Of a stretch of DNA of 64,000 nt, positions 1 through 10,899 are shown piece after piece. The stretch spans positions 8,778,713 through 8,842,712 of the forward strand of contig NC_045142.1 in assembly GCF_008831285.2 (NCBI RefSeq), given 5' to 3'. Source of the DNA: Nymphaea colorata (Eukaryota; Streptophyta; Magnoliopsida; Nymphaeales; Nymphaeaceae). Every line of letters starts with the position of its first letter. Position 1 is the first letter of the stretch. The notes under the pieces were generated by a model, which worked only from the letters and a program-made list of their open reading frames with translations, was not told where the DNA came from and made no database searches. The position numbers and the translations under genes were made by a program.

Positions 1-645
1 GCCTCTAGCTTATTGTAACTACTGGATATCAGATCCTTGCCTAATATATATTAATTTCAACAAGGTCTTAAAGGTATTTTTTAATTTTTTAATCTGTTTT
101 AAACACAAATTAATTATAGTTGAAAGAAAATTTGAAGATAATTAAGTTGATATCCAAAACATATATGTTGCATGTCATTAATTATTCTAAAACGATACAG
201 AATCTGATACGAAACAACAACAAATTAAACAGACTATACTCGTGAAGTGATGTGATGCGGGTTGAAAGGGTAATAGTGTTGAAAATATCAGTTTTCAACT
301 CGACCGATACACATCAAGCCCTATCAGGTCGTAACTGCCACAATAAATTAAATCCTGATAAAAAATATGTATTATTATGTGGGCAGATCTGGCCATTAAT
401 GTAACCATGTTAATAATATGTTACTGTTTCATATGTTTGCCTTAATATTAAGGTAGAAGCATTCCAATGAAATGGTGTAATGCAGTGTTCCATAATTTTG
501 TCTTAATATTTGGAGTAGATACATGAAATGGTTACATACTATCATTGTTGTCAAATGAACCCTTAACCGGACCATTTCGACCCTCCTTGTCGTAGACAAT
601 AGGCATGCTTTATGGTCAGATCTACATAGACAGTAGGCATATGCC

Positions 646-1083
646 TAGGGATGTCAATTGATCATATTCAAATCGAATATACCTTTAACCATATTCGTTT
701 TTTTGATATTTACATATTTGGATTTGGATTCACATTCAAATATGAATAAAGAAAAGTCATATATGAATATGAAACAAATTTTATAATTTGAATTCAATCT
801 GAATCTAATTCTTATATTCATATCCATATCTGAATCCAAATGTTGAACCAAATTTTGCTAATTTTGAAAATGCATGAAGATTACATACAAGATATTTGTC
901 TAAAAATAAAACTGATCTGAACCTCTATTCCGTTTTTATCATATACTTATATATATTTAAATCTGATCCAATGTCATTTCTTAAATCTGCCAATTTTTTA
1001 ATCAAATATTTTTTTTCATATGTAATTTTTTCACATTCTTTAGCTGGATATTGGATTCAAATGAAGTACATTTGACATCCTTA
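646..1083. mobile_element. hAT-like MITE, copy 1
   Basis: A 438-bp non-coding, AT-rich element with terminal inverted repeats TAGGGATGTCAA at the left and its complement, one base changed (TTGACATCCTTA), at the right. It is flanked by a perfect 8-bp target duplication, CATATGCC, at 638-645 and 1084-1091. A TAGGG-type terminus with an 8-bp duplication is the signature of the hAT superfamily. The body is made of degenerate ATATTC/GAATCC-type steps shared with the copies at 43808 and 46992. It has no transposase, so it would need one in trans. Confidence 0.85.
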
Positions 1084-1443
1084 CATATGCCAAATCCAAG
1101 TAGATCTTGTATCCTCACTGTCATCTGTCGCATCTGTCATTTCCAAACGCATAGAGTTTCACCCACCCCCATGCGCCCAATAAATTCTCCTAATATAACT
1201 TTGTCTTTGTATAGCTTCCTTTAGTCTATGACCAAACAAAGGAAAAATGTTTTCACAAATCTTGTGAGCTGAGAATGATCGAGATATAGTAAGTTGGTCG
1301 AGTAACTGGGGCAGGAAATGGGAGTTATCGCTAAATTTTGATGTTACGGTCAACTTGAATCCCATTCGATTGCCAGTCCTGTTGGTTGATAACCAACTAA
1401 ACGTTGTGTTTGGATGACACCTAAAAATTGACATAGTTTGCGT

Positions 1444-1823
1444 CATAGTCACAAATAATGTCTCATAGTTTTAAATGATGAAATTTTTCTCAGGTATAAT
1501 ATGATGAGCTTGAAAAAAACCAAGAAAAATATGGAAAAAATATGACAAGTTTTTAAAAATTTTAAAAAATTAAAAATAAAGGAAAAATAAAATATATGAG
1601 AAACTAATAACACAAACTAAAATAGATCTCGAAAAAATGAAGTAGAAAATAAAAAAAGGGTTTGGCATTAAAAAAACAAAAAAAATGACACGAAAAAAGG
1701 TTAAACATGTGTTTTTTTGTTTTTAACGTTTTTTTTTAAAACGTGTTTTTTAAGTTTTAAACAGATATTTCATTTATTGCATTTTTTCACATTTTTTTTA
1801 AAAATGCATTTTCTGTGACTATG
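1444..1823. mobile_element. MITE with CATAGTCAC termini, copy 1
   Basis: An AT-rich element of about 380 bp whose ends are CATAGTCACA and its complement TGTGACTATG. The body is very A/T-homopolymer rich and carries a conserved phrase, AGTTTTAAA..GGTATAATATG..GAGCTTGAAAAAAA, near the left end. Related copies occur at 9533, 30674 and 44367. There is no coding capacity. No clear target duplication is visible for this copy. Confidence 0.65.
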
Positions 1824-2605
1824 GACTTTCAGTGTTTGAATGACAGACAAAAACCAGCTTTTTACTTTTTTTAGAACTGGGTTTTTATTTTTAATAACAA
1901 AAAAGATTTAATATAAAAATACATATTTATTTATTAAGATCTTAGGCCGTGGGGACGGAGGAGCTGCCAGGTTCTTCAGGCCCCTCCTTTCAGAAAATGA
2001 GTTTTATCAAAAGTAGGATTGTGATAAACCCAGTTCCAAAATTTCCCAAACACGCCTAAACCAGCTTTTTGGAGGCAAAATGCCTTAAGATGTCATCCAA
2101 ACAGCTCTTAAGCTTTATTTTCACTCAACCAAATACTTTTGGTCTGTGTTGTAACATGTGGTAAAAATATCCAACTTGGAACTCTTTTGGACATAAAGAC
2201 AATCACTTCAAGCAATGAAAACTACAAATGCTTGGCAAACCCGAATCACACTGCAATGGATGATACAAAGTTTACCAGCTTTACATACATTGGGATAGCT
2301 TCCACCTATCAGTGAAATGAAAAATTACCCAAACTGTAAAAGAGAGAAGATCACTGCCTTCAATGACAAGTAGAAGCTCATTTCCGTGTGGCAAAGAAAA
2401 AAAAATCATCAAATGCTCACGCACAATTATGGATAAGCCAAAGAAGTATTTTATCCTACCGTCTAGCTGAGAACCAAATCCCCCCACCATCTCCCCAAAC
2501 CGAACATTAAATTTTTAACACTATATATAAGTGAAAGTATAGCTAAACGCTCGAATTCTCTTTAGACACTTTATTTATTTATTTATTTCAATTAGCCAAA
2601 AACAC
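1824..2605. other. Intergenic, no gene seen
   Basis: AT-rich sequence between the MITE and the LTR element. Short open frames on the minus strand (for example 2281-2490) have no recognisable domain. The last 90 bases are duplicated at 27705-27797 and end in the AACAC target site of the LTR insertion. Confidence 0.6.
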
Positions 2606-3776
2606 TGATACGTGACTAATTTTGGCCCCATCGAGGACGGCCGAAAGTCTGGACGAGAGCAATAGAGCGGAGCCGACCAGCGGCGTGAGAAGCAGCTGGG
2701 CACGCCGATTACCACCCGACAGGCTTATGCCCTCATTGCCTTGTGAGGTTAGTCTCCGCATGGAGCGCCGAGAGCAGCAGGCCGTAGCGTTGCGCGCGTT
2801 CGAGGATGGGCGCAAGCCCAAGAAGCGACCTGCAGGGTTGACCACTAGCACCCATGTGCATAGGGCGACACGAGTGAGTCGAACCACACGACACCTTAGC
2901 ATGGTTTAGGGTTCGACACTTATAGAACCCTTGGGCATTACTTGTATGGCTGCTGTGAGAGAAGCAGGTGGAGCAGCTAAGGTCGAAAAAGGTGAGACAG
3001 GGTCCGGTTTTATAGAGAGAGCGGGCACAACCAGATCCAATCCAGGCGCCTTTTTTACTTATGCTTATTTACTCTTTTGTATTGTCTCGGTTTGAGATGT
3101 GTTAGGATCATTTTACTTTACGTTCTTTGCACCGTCTCGAGTTAGGAGTTAAGTGAACCGAGATGCTTTTCATATATATAAGCTTTGTAATTAGGGCTTT
3201 TTGAGATTATGCTTGAATGAAGATTGAATTGAATTTCACTTTGGGTGTCTCTCTCTCTCTCATCCCATCTTCTTCTCAACCAAGTCTACTCGTCTTCCCG
3301 GCGGCGGCCGGAATGTTTTCATCTCACCCTTGACCACCGATGGTTGGTGTCCTTCTTCAATCCAACAGCGTCAATCCTCCTCTCATGCTCAATACTCTTT
3401 TCTTCTTCTCCCCAATCAACCGAAGGAATCCACGATTGAAGGTTACAAGGGGTTGTTTCTAGCCATCCAAGTGATCAACAGCCTATGCTTCACCCTAGCC
3501 AACACGAAGAAGTGTTTCATCGTGCATTCCTTCGCATACCCATGAAGGTTTAGAAGCCGGAAACGCGACCGGGAAGGCTGCAGAAAAGAAGCACGCCCGT
3601 AGAGCCGGTGTTCGACTTCCAAGGTAGCAGCACGACCAACTAACAACGAAGGAACATCTGCCTCCCTGATCTTGTGATATAAGGAGAACCTGTAGCAGAT
3701 CACCAAGCTGAGACCAATCCGCCCAGCTGAGTGCGATCTTGGGTAATGATAGCACTTCGGTAGTGAGGTTCTATCA
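2606..3776 (+). mobile_element. 5' LTR of non-autonomous LTR retrotransposon
   Basis: A 1171-bp direct repeat, TG at the start and CA at the end, matched by 5813-6989. It is preceded by AACAC (2601-2605), which recurs after the second LTR at 6990-6994 as the 5-bp target duplication. It is more GC-rich than the surroundings in its first 330 bases. TATA-like ATATATATAA near 3174 could be part of the promoter. Open frames inside it are not recognisable proteins. Confidence 0.95.
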
Positions 3777-5812
3777 ATTTGGTATCAGAGCGAACGCTCA
3801 CGGCGGCGAATTGAAGTTGTAGACGACATACATTGGCTTTCCCAAGTTAGACAGAAAACACAGAGACAAAAATCATTGGCGCTGATTGTCTGGAAAGATT
3901 CGTCTGTCAAGCAGTAAACCATTGGATTTGCCTATGTCTCAAGCATCTTTCAGCAAAATTTCAAAATTTTTGAGGTTGTGGTTGGCGAGAAATCAATTTT
4001 TGAAGAGGCACAGTTTCTCGGGCGATGTTTTCCCCAATTTCGATGACCACCGAGCATTCCGGTGTCGATTCCATTAGATCATTAATCCAAAACTGTGAAT
4101 GATCAATCCAGAAGACTCTTGACAAATTTCTGAGCAAAACGAGCCCAAGAATGCCTAATTTGGCCCAGAAACGAGGTCAGAATCGAATTTTGAAGTTCAT
4201 TGGGAGTTTTCTTGCATTTTTTCGTGTTCGAAGAAGAAATCCGGCGAACCCGATAAATTCTGACGCTGTGTTCTTCAGTCCCTGGCATGTCGCATGTATC
4301 CATGTCGATATCTGCCTCGAATCACAAGGATACGCGAGTCCCGTCGAGTCTCATGCAATCGGAATTTCGATGCTCGACGTGTCCCGCTCCATAGCGTTCT
4401 CGTCAGACACCAAGCCTTGCTTCACACAAGTCACTTTACTTTCAAAGCTGGCGACAACGTGTCCGCATGTCCCATTTTTTGAAGCATGTGTCCAGGCCTG
4501 ATTCTCACTCGAAGTTCTTCTTCTCAGTTGCTTGAAAATACCAATATCTGCATCAACTTCAAATCGCCAGCGTTTTCAGCTCCGGCCTCCGTTTGTGTTG
4601 AGCAAACATGCGTTGGAATCGCCTTTGTCTTGGCTATCTCACACAAATTTTCAGAATTTTTTAGTGAAGCCAACTGGGTGCAGTGTAATTTTGAGTGCAG
4701 AATGTTCTGAAGAGCATCCTGTGACTGAGTTCCTGTTGAAATACAATCGAGTTCCCTGCCTGATGTGTCCCTTTAACCTGGGATGAGTTAGGTAACGAGC
4801 TTGGTGTTGCTCTACTCCCTCGGACGTTTACTATTTTCATAAATCTTGGACCAACCAGCAAGGAGTCAAGCCTTTCAACCTAAGAGAAGACTTGTGTATG
4901 GCCCGTGCAATGGACATAGTTCTTGTCGTCTACACAAAGGACAGGCACCTACAAGATATAGTGCTGATTCCTGGTTCGGAGATCAATCAAGGACCAAGAG
5001 TAGAGGTTTGGACTGCGAGAAGATTAACAGATTGCGCTTGGTGTTCCAACACCCGAGCATCCATGGATTCCCCATTGAGCTTGAGATCGACATGGGGAGC
5101 CGGTGAGTTTGGGTGACCAATGTGTCACTGACGGGTAAACTAAGTGTGTCTGGGTATAGCATAAGACCAAAACAAACAGTGAGAATCTATCCGGGTAAGG
5201 GTCTCCAAGTTGGGAACTCAAGCCGGAGCTTGGTCCTAGAGGTGACTCCCTCATCTTTGAACCAAGAAGATGGAGATCATGACCACGAGCAAGAAGAAGA
5301 GAGCCATGACAGCAAGCACCAAGAGCCGTATGTGGACGTTTCTGCAGCACGAGCAATGCAATAGGTTTGTGAGAAAATCATTGATGTCATCAACAGACTG
5401 CAAGCAAAATAGAAGCAAGATGAAATCGCCACACGTTCGATGGTTGAGAATGACACCATAGCCATGAGAGGGCCATTGTTGCCACGGACCTTCACCCCTC
5501 AGTGTAAGGTCAAGCCTAAAGAGGGTAGTAGTTGTACTTCAGAGTGCTTGTTGAACAGTCTACAAAGGGCCGCAATGTGGGAGATAGTCACGAGTTCGAT
5601 AAGTGACCAAGGAGAGCGGGTCGAAGAGATTCCAGGCTGTACAAAGAAGGAACTTGTTCCAACACTTTGGAAGGGGTCCAAAACCTTGGGTCTAGAGGAC
5701 AGACCAACAGGGGCAAAACATAGCAGCATGGGAACACAAAAGGAGCATGGTCAGATCATCCAAGAAGATAACCTTCTACGAGGGGTCAAGCTAGATCTAA
5801 AGAGGGTGGATC
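3777..5812 (+). mobile_element. Internal region of LTR retrotransposon, no gag/pol
   Basis: About 2.0 kb between the LTRs. It opens with TGGTATCAGAGC at 3780, the primer binding site complementary to initiator-methionine tRNA, four bases inside the LTR. It closes with a short purine-rich tract, AAAGAGGGTGGA, before the second LTR. All frames are broken into pieces under 130 codons, and none shows protease, integrase, reverse transcriptase or a gag zinc knuckle. The element is therefore LARD/TRIM-like and depended on proteins from another element. The origin of the internal sequence, whether a degraded gag or captured host DNA, is not recognisable. Confidence 0.85.
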
Positions 5813-6989
5813 TGATACGTGCCTAATTTTGGCACCATCGAGGAAGGCTGAAAGCCTGGACGCGAGCTCTAGAGCGGAGCCAACCAGCAGCGTGAGAAGC
5901 AGCTGGGCATGCCGATTACCACCCGATAGGCTTATGCCCTCGTTGCCTTGTGAGGTTAGTCTCGGTGTGGAGCACCGAGAGCAGTAGGCCGCAGGGTTCC
6001 GCACAGCCGAGGATGGGCACAAGCCCAAGAAGCGACCTGCAGGATCGGCCACTAGCACCCATGTGCGTAGGGCCAAGTGCACACGAGTGAGTCAAACCAC
6101 ACGACACCTTGGCATGGTTCAGGGTTCAACACTTATAGAACCCTTGGACATTACTTGTATGGCTGCAGTGGGAAGAGCTGGCGGAGCAGCTAAGGTCTAA
6201 AAAGGTGAGACAAAGTCCGGTTTCATATAGTGAGTGGAAGCAACCAGATCCAATCCAGACGCCTTTTTTGCTTATGCTTATTTACTCTTTTGTATTGTCT
6301 CGGTTTGAGACGTGTTAGGATCATTTTACTTTAAGTTCTTTGTACCGTATCGGGTTAGGAGTTAAGTGAACTGAGACGTTTTTCATGTATATAAGCTTTG
6401 TAATTAGGGATTTTTGGGATTACGCTTAAATGAAGATTGAATTGAATTTCACTTTGGGCATCACTCTCTCCCTCATCCCATCTTCTTCTCAACCAAGTGT
6501 ACTCGTCTTCCCGGCGGCGGCCGGAATGATTTCTTCTCACCCTTGACCAGCGACGGCTGGTCACTTTCTTCGATCCGACGACACCAATCCTCCTCTCATC
6601 CTCAATACTCTTTTCCTCTTCTCCCCAATCAGCCGAAGGAATCCACGATTGAAGGTTGCAAGGGGCTCTTTCCAGCCATCCAAATGATCAACAGCCTACG
6701 CTTCACCCCAGCCAACACGAAGAAGTGTTTCATCGCGCATTCCTTCGCATACCCATGAACGTTTAGAAGCCGGAAACGCGACCGGGAAGGCTGCAGCGAA
6801 GGAGCACGCCCGTAGAGCCGGTGTTCGACTTCCAATGTAGCAGCACGACCAACTACCGACAAACGAACATCTGCCTCCCTGATCCTGCGAAAGAAGGAGA
6901 AGTTGTGGCAGATCACCAAGCTGAGACCAATCCACCCTACTGACCGTGATCTTGGGTAGGGATAGCACATCGGCAGTGAAGTTCTTTCA
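5813..6989 (+). mobile_element. 3' LTR of non-autonomous LTR retrotransposon
   Basis: A 1177-bp partner of the LTR at 2606, in direct orientation, TG...CA, followed by the target duplication AACAC (6990-6994). Scattered substitutions and a few small indels separate the two LTRs, for example GTAGTGAGGTTCTATCA against GCAGTGAAGTTCTTTCA at the ends, so the insertion is not fresh. Confidence 0.95.
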
Positions 6990-8923
6990 AACACAAATCC
7001 AGCTAAGGGTTAATTATCATGGTTTATGAGCAGCAGGAAATTATGATACTAGTCTAATGGATCAGTGGATCTAGATCCTGTTACTAGGTCTGGTTTTTTC
7101 TGGATATATCTGCGTGGATCTCAATATCCTATTTCCCTATCCTTACAATTTGGATAAAAGCTGGGGGTTTTAACAAAAGTACAAGAAACAATCCAAAGAA
7201 AAGATGAGTTTGGTGCTGCAAGTCAACTGGATAGCTGTTAGCGTTCCAGTATAGAACGGATCTACATTTGTTCAACATCTTTTGTGCTTCAGATGTCCAT
7301 AAATTAGGTGATTGAAATGTCCCATTGTAAGCATGTTCAGTTCCATCTTCAATCAACCATATTCAAAGCTGCATTTTGGTTTCTAGATTCCTTTTATGGG
7401 TTAAAATGGCAAAAAATTTTGACAAGTTGAGGCATGATAGAAAGGAACCGGTAGTTTTTTTTTTTTGTATTGACTGACAACAATTTAGGCCTCTTTTGCA
7501 ATTATCTCCAAATCATCTAAGTGGGAACCGTCAAATTTCTCTTCTTCTTTTTTTGCATTTTTTATTTTCTCATAAGATTTGAAAAAGAATAGGCAGTTTC
7601 ACGAAAGATCAGAAAAAGTTGACATAACACATCCTAGAAATTCCCCGTCTCCTCCATGTATAATCAAATAAGATAATTGCAATCCTCCTTTATAGATCTA
7701 ATTTCTTTTTTTGATATTAAAAGTATAATTGACTGCCCAAAAAAAATTATAGTCACTTTAGAAGGGGGCAAGTAAAAGGCACATCACCTGTTTGATTCCT
7801 GTGATGAAGACACTCAAGTTGAAAGGTGTATCATATCTCACTCAGTTGCCAACACAACACAGGACCCTAGAGGGGGGGGGTTGGAATGAAGGGTACTTTC
7901 AATATTTTTCGAGTGGTGGGTTGTTAACCTCATGTTCACCTTGAAGGAACTTTTAGATGTTTCCAAATTGGCATATTTCATGATTTTTAGTAGTTGGTTG
8001 ATAATTCTTCAAAAGATTTGACATATTGAAGCTTCCACCCAATCCTTGTCATAATGATATAAGGTCTACTTTCGATAATTTAAGATGTGTCCATGCAGCG
8101 TTTCAACTTTTGCATCAGTTATCCCTTTTTACAGTATAAAAAGGTTGATGTCTCAAGAATTAGGAATAGGAACGGGCCACATACCAGCCCACATGGACTG
8201 TTGCACCAACCTTTCCTTACGTATGAAAAGTCAGTCTTGTCAAAGTGTCTTCTCAATCTTGTCAAAGTCTATGCTAGTCATTATCCATTCACTGATAGAT
8301 GCGATTACTCATTTTCATGTCTTGTATTTTTTTAACAATTAAAATTAATGAAAGATAAATCTCTTCAAAAATAAAAATTTATACTTAAATTTTCAAAAAT
8401 GTCATTTATCCTGTATAAAATTTTTGGAAAATTATATTTTGGTCCTTGTTAAAATTTTGAAACTATAATTCGACCACCCTCATGAAAAATTTCTGGATTC
8501 CACCCGAAACATCATTTCAGCTACCAATCAATATTACAATTTTGTCAACAAGCTTCCTCCATCTCATTCCACATATTCATATTAAAGCATTTGCCCATTA
8601 AAGTATGAGACAAAAGCTTCAGGTTTACGACAACAGCAGAAGCCTGGGACTAAGTTTGGTTTTCACGAGTCCAATCCAACATCAGCTAAGGGATACATCT
8701 CATGGGCCTAGAAAGCAATCGGCCTAGCCCTTTACTTCTCATAACAACTAATCACCGGCCCTATTTTTTATACACAAATATGTAGGAGGTTCCCGATCCA
8801 CCGGATGCTCTATTTGTGGTGGATGTTTTCTACCAACATATTCTTGATTTTTAGCTGCCCAATAGCATCTCACATACAGTAAATTTAAACAAACACACAC
8901 ATGCACATACATACACACATTTT

Positions 8924-8925
<2 letters not shown>

Positions 8926-8976
<51 letters not shown>
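8926..8976. repeat. (TA)n microsatellite
   Basis: Uninterrupted TA dinucleotide run of about 50 bases inside duplication copy A. Copy B has a different, rearranged TA tract at the corresponding place near 30090. Confidence 0.95.
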
Positions 8977-8980
<4 letters not shown>

Positions 8981-9532
8981 CCTTCGACCAAAACTTTTAT
9001 AAGGAGCAGCTCAATGCAATACATGGGTTGTGTGTATGAGAGGGTGGAGCATCCGAATGACCAGAAAAATCCAGCTCTCTTCAAACACAGTCACGAACTG
9101 CCTTCCTCATACCAAGTTGAATCTGCCTATTGAGCTTGAATTTATAAACCTACAGGAAAAGAGTGTCCTTTTAGCTGTCTTTTTGTAACATGTAGATAAG
9201 GGGAGACGCCACTTGCTTGCCTTCACATTGCTCTCTCTGTCGGGGAACTCAATAATATCACTGTTGGTTTCTTGACAAACCAAGGTTGGCCATTTACAAT
9301 TTGCCAAATGCTTAAATATGCAGTCTTCTTTATCCCAGAAACGAAGCTAAAGAGGGACCATGTAGTGCATGCTATGGATGGAACAGTATGGATCTAGTGA
9401 ACAAAAAATTGCAGTGCGCAATCGCGTTCTGAAACAAACCCTACTGGAGGATAGGCTGCCGACCATATTATTGATAACAAAATATCAAAAATTAGTATCT
9501 TTACTGAGAGCCAATCAGTAACAATAAAGTCC

Positions 9533-9805
9533 ATAGCTACAAATAACGTTTTGGAGTTTTAAACGGTGACGTTTATTTGGATATAATATTGTGAACTTTA
9601 AAAAAATAGAAAAAATACGGTAAATTTTTAAAAAATAAAAAAACTACAAAATAGAAAAAAAAAGTAAGTGAGAAACTATTGACACAAACAAAAAAATATA
9701 AATAGATTTGAAACAAATAAAAAATAGAAAATAAAAAAAAACAGTTTGGCATTAAACAAATGAAAAAAACAGGAAAAATGTGTTAAAAACGCGTTAAAAA
9801 TAGTT
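9533..9805. mobile_element. MITE with CATAGTCAC termini, copy 2 (truncated)
   Basis: Left end CATAGCTACAAATAA followed by the same GTTTTAAACGGTGACG and GGATATAATATTGTGAAC phrases as the other copies. The right terminus is missing and the sequence passes directly into the 9806 repeat. It shares its left flank (CCAATCAGTAACAATAAAGT) with copy 3 at 30674, so the insertion predates the segmental duplication. Confidence 0.6.
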
Positions 9806-10025
9806 TTGCATCCAACTCGGCCTATATTACGTGGTACAAGTTTGGGCGGATTATCGGTGGCTCGATTGAGAATTTGAGGCAATCAAACAATTGAAGGAAT
9901 AGAAACGTGGAATATTCACTTCACTCCAGGTTCGGGTAGAATCATGATTTTATAATTTTGATTCAAAATTCCAACCCATCAAATGCGCCTAAGTGCTTAA
10001 ACAACAATGGCTCTTATATAACTTA
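9806..10025 (+). repeat. Isolated relative of the 62.4-64 kb tandem unit
   Basis: GCATCCAACTCGGCCTATA, GGCAATCAAACAATTGAAGG and CTAAGTGCTTAAACAACA are shared in order with each unit of the array at 62431-64000. This single copy carries about 20 extra bases after GGCCTATA and lacks the CCACAAAAATTTCATT half of the unit. It is a dispersed monomer or the source family of the array. Confidence 0.75.
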
Positions 10026-10564
10026 ATAACGCATATGCCGAGTAAAGTCACCTTCAAGACAGGGGCGGGGACAAGTGTGTCATTGTATGAGAAATTGTCC
10101 ACAAAAATGACAAAATTTCTTTATTTTCATATTGATACTTCAAAATAGTTTTTCTCGTTTACATATTAGTGTTTTCTAAAAATGTAAAAGTTTATAACTA
10201 GTACCTCTTAGCCAGAATTTTCTAACTCTGCCTCTAGCTTTAGATTATATGGGAAGTGGGTCAAACAATTTATTGAATACTGATTATAAATTTAAATCTA
10301 TTGTTTTTTTAGTATGCATGTCTTCTAATACTGGGTTTGGAAAAAAATGCTACACATACAATATATCTTCAAAGCTGCTCCAATCTAGACATTTTTTGCA
10401 AAACACTTAAATCGACTACCAAAATCAAATCCTGGAGGACTTGATTCACTTCATTAAATAGCCATGCCAAGTCTCGGGGGACCTAATGTATCGGTCAAGT
10501 TGATGTACGTGCACTTGCAAACCACAAGTAGTTTGGTTTAATTTTCATATCGTTATTCCTTTTA
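10026..10564. other. Intergenic, no gene seen
   Basis: AT-rich sequence with no open frame of note and no recognised repeat boundary. Confidence 0.5.
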
Positions 10565-10725
10565 GAGACTGTTTGGGAACCGTAACATAATGTTACTATT
10601 TGACACATCTAATCTAAAAATTAGTTAGATTCATTGGACATTTTGAAAAATGTTCCATAAATCTGCCACACCTTTGGGGCAAATGCATGGAACAGTAACA
10701 ATGGTTACTGCTTCCAAACAACCCC
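10565..10725. mobile_element. Tourist-like (PIF/Harbinger) MITE
   Basis: A 161-bp element with imperfect terminal inverted repeats GACTGTTTGGGAACCGTAAC at the left and the complement of GGGGTTGTTTGGAAGCAGTA at the right. It is flanked by TTA on both sides (10562-10564 and 10726-10728). GTTTGG-rich ends with a TTA/TAA target duplication are typical of Tourist MITEs mobilised by PIF/Harbinger transposases. A more decayed relative seems to follow directly, ending near 10898 in GCCAAACAACTTCTTAGG. Confidence 0.75.
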
Positions 10726-10899
10726 TTAGGGTTTTTTTTGTAATAGGAAAACTCAACGACTGTCCCATGAATCTACCCTAGAAATTAGGGTAAATTCGTA
10801 GTACACTAGAACTATTGTTTTATAAATCTACATCAATCTTTGAGGCAGATTCATTAAACACCCAGCAAGTATTCTTGTTGCCAAACAACTTCTTAGGTC

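Larger units (their letters stand above)
108..9805. repeat. Segmental duplication, copy A (interrupted)
   Basis: Three blocks here, about 108-455, 2513-2605 and 6990-9805, align in the same order and orientation with a continuous stretch at about 27325-31000 (copy B). Shared landmarks include TTGAAAGAAAATTTGAAG at the left, the ATGGATCAGTGGATCTAGAT block near 7055 and 27858, and the GGAGACGCCACTTGCTTGCC block near 9200 and 30389. Copy A differs by about 2 kb of extra sequence at 456-2512, which holds two MITEs, and by a whole LTR element at 2606-6989. I see no coding sequence in the shared blocks. Identity looks high but with many small indels, so this is not a very recent duplication. Confidence 0.85.

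Noticed and set aside
2588-2909. About 100-codon frames on both strands at the start of each LTR (also 5786-6082)
   Set aside because: They lie inside LTR sequence, are not conserved as frames between the two LTRs, and match no retroelement protein.
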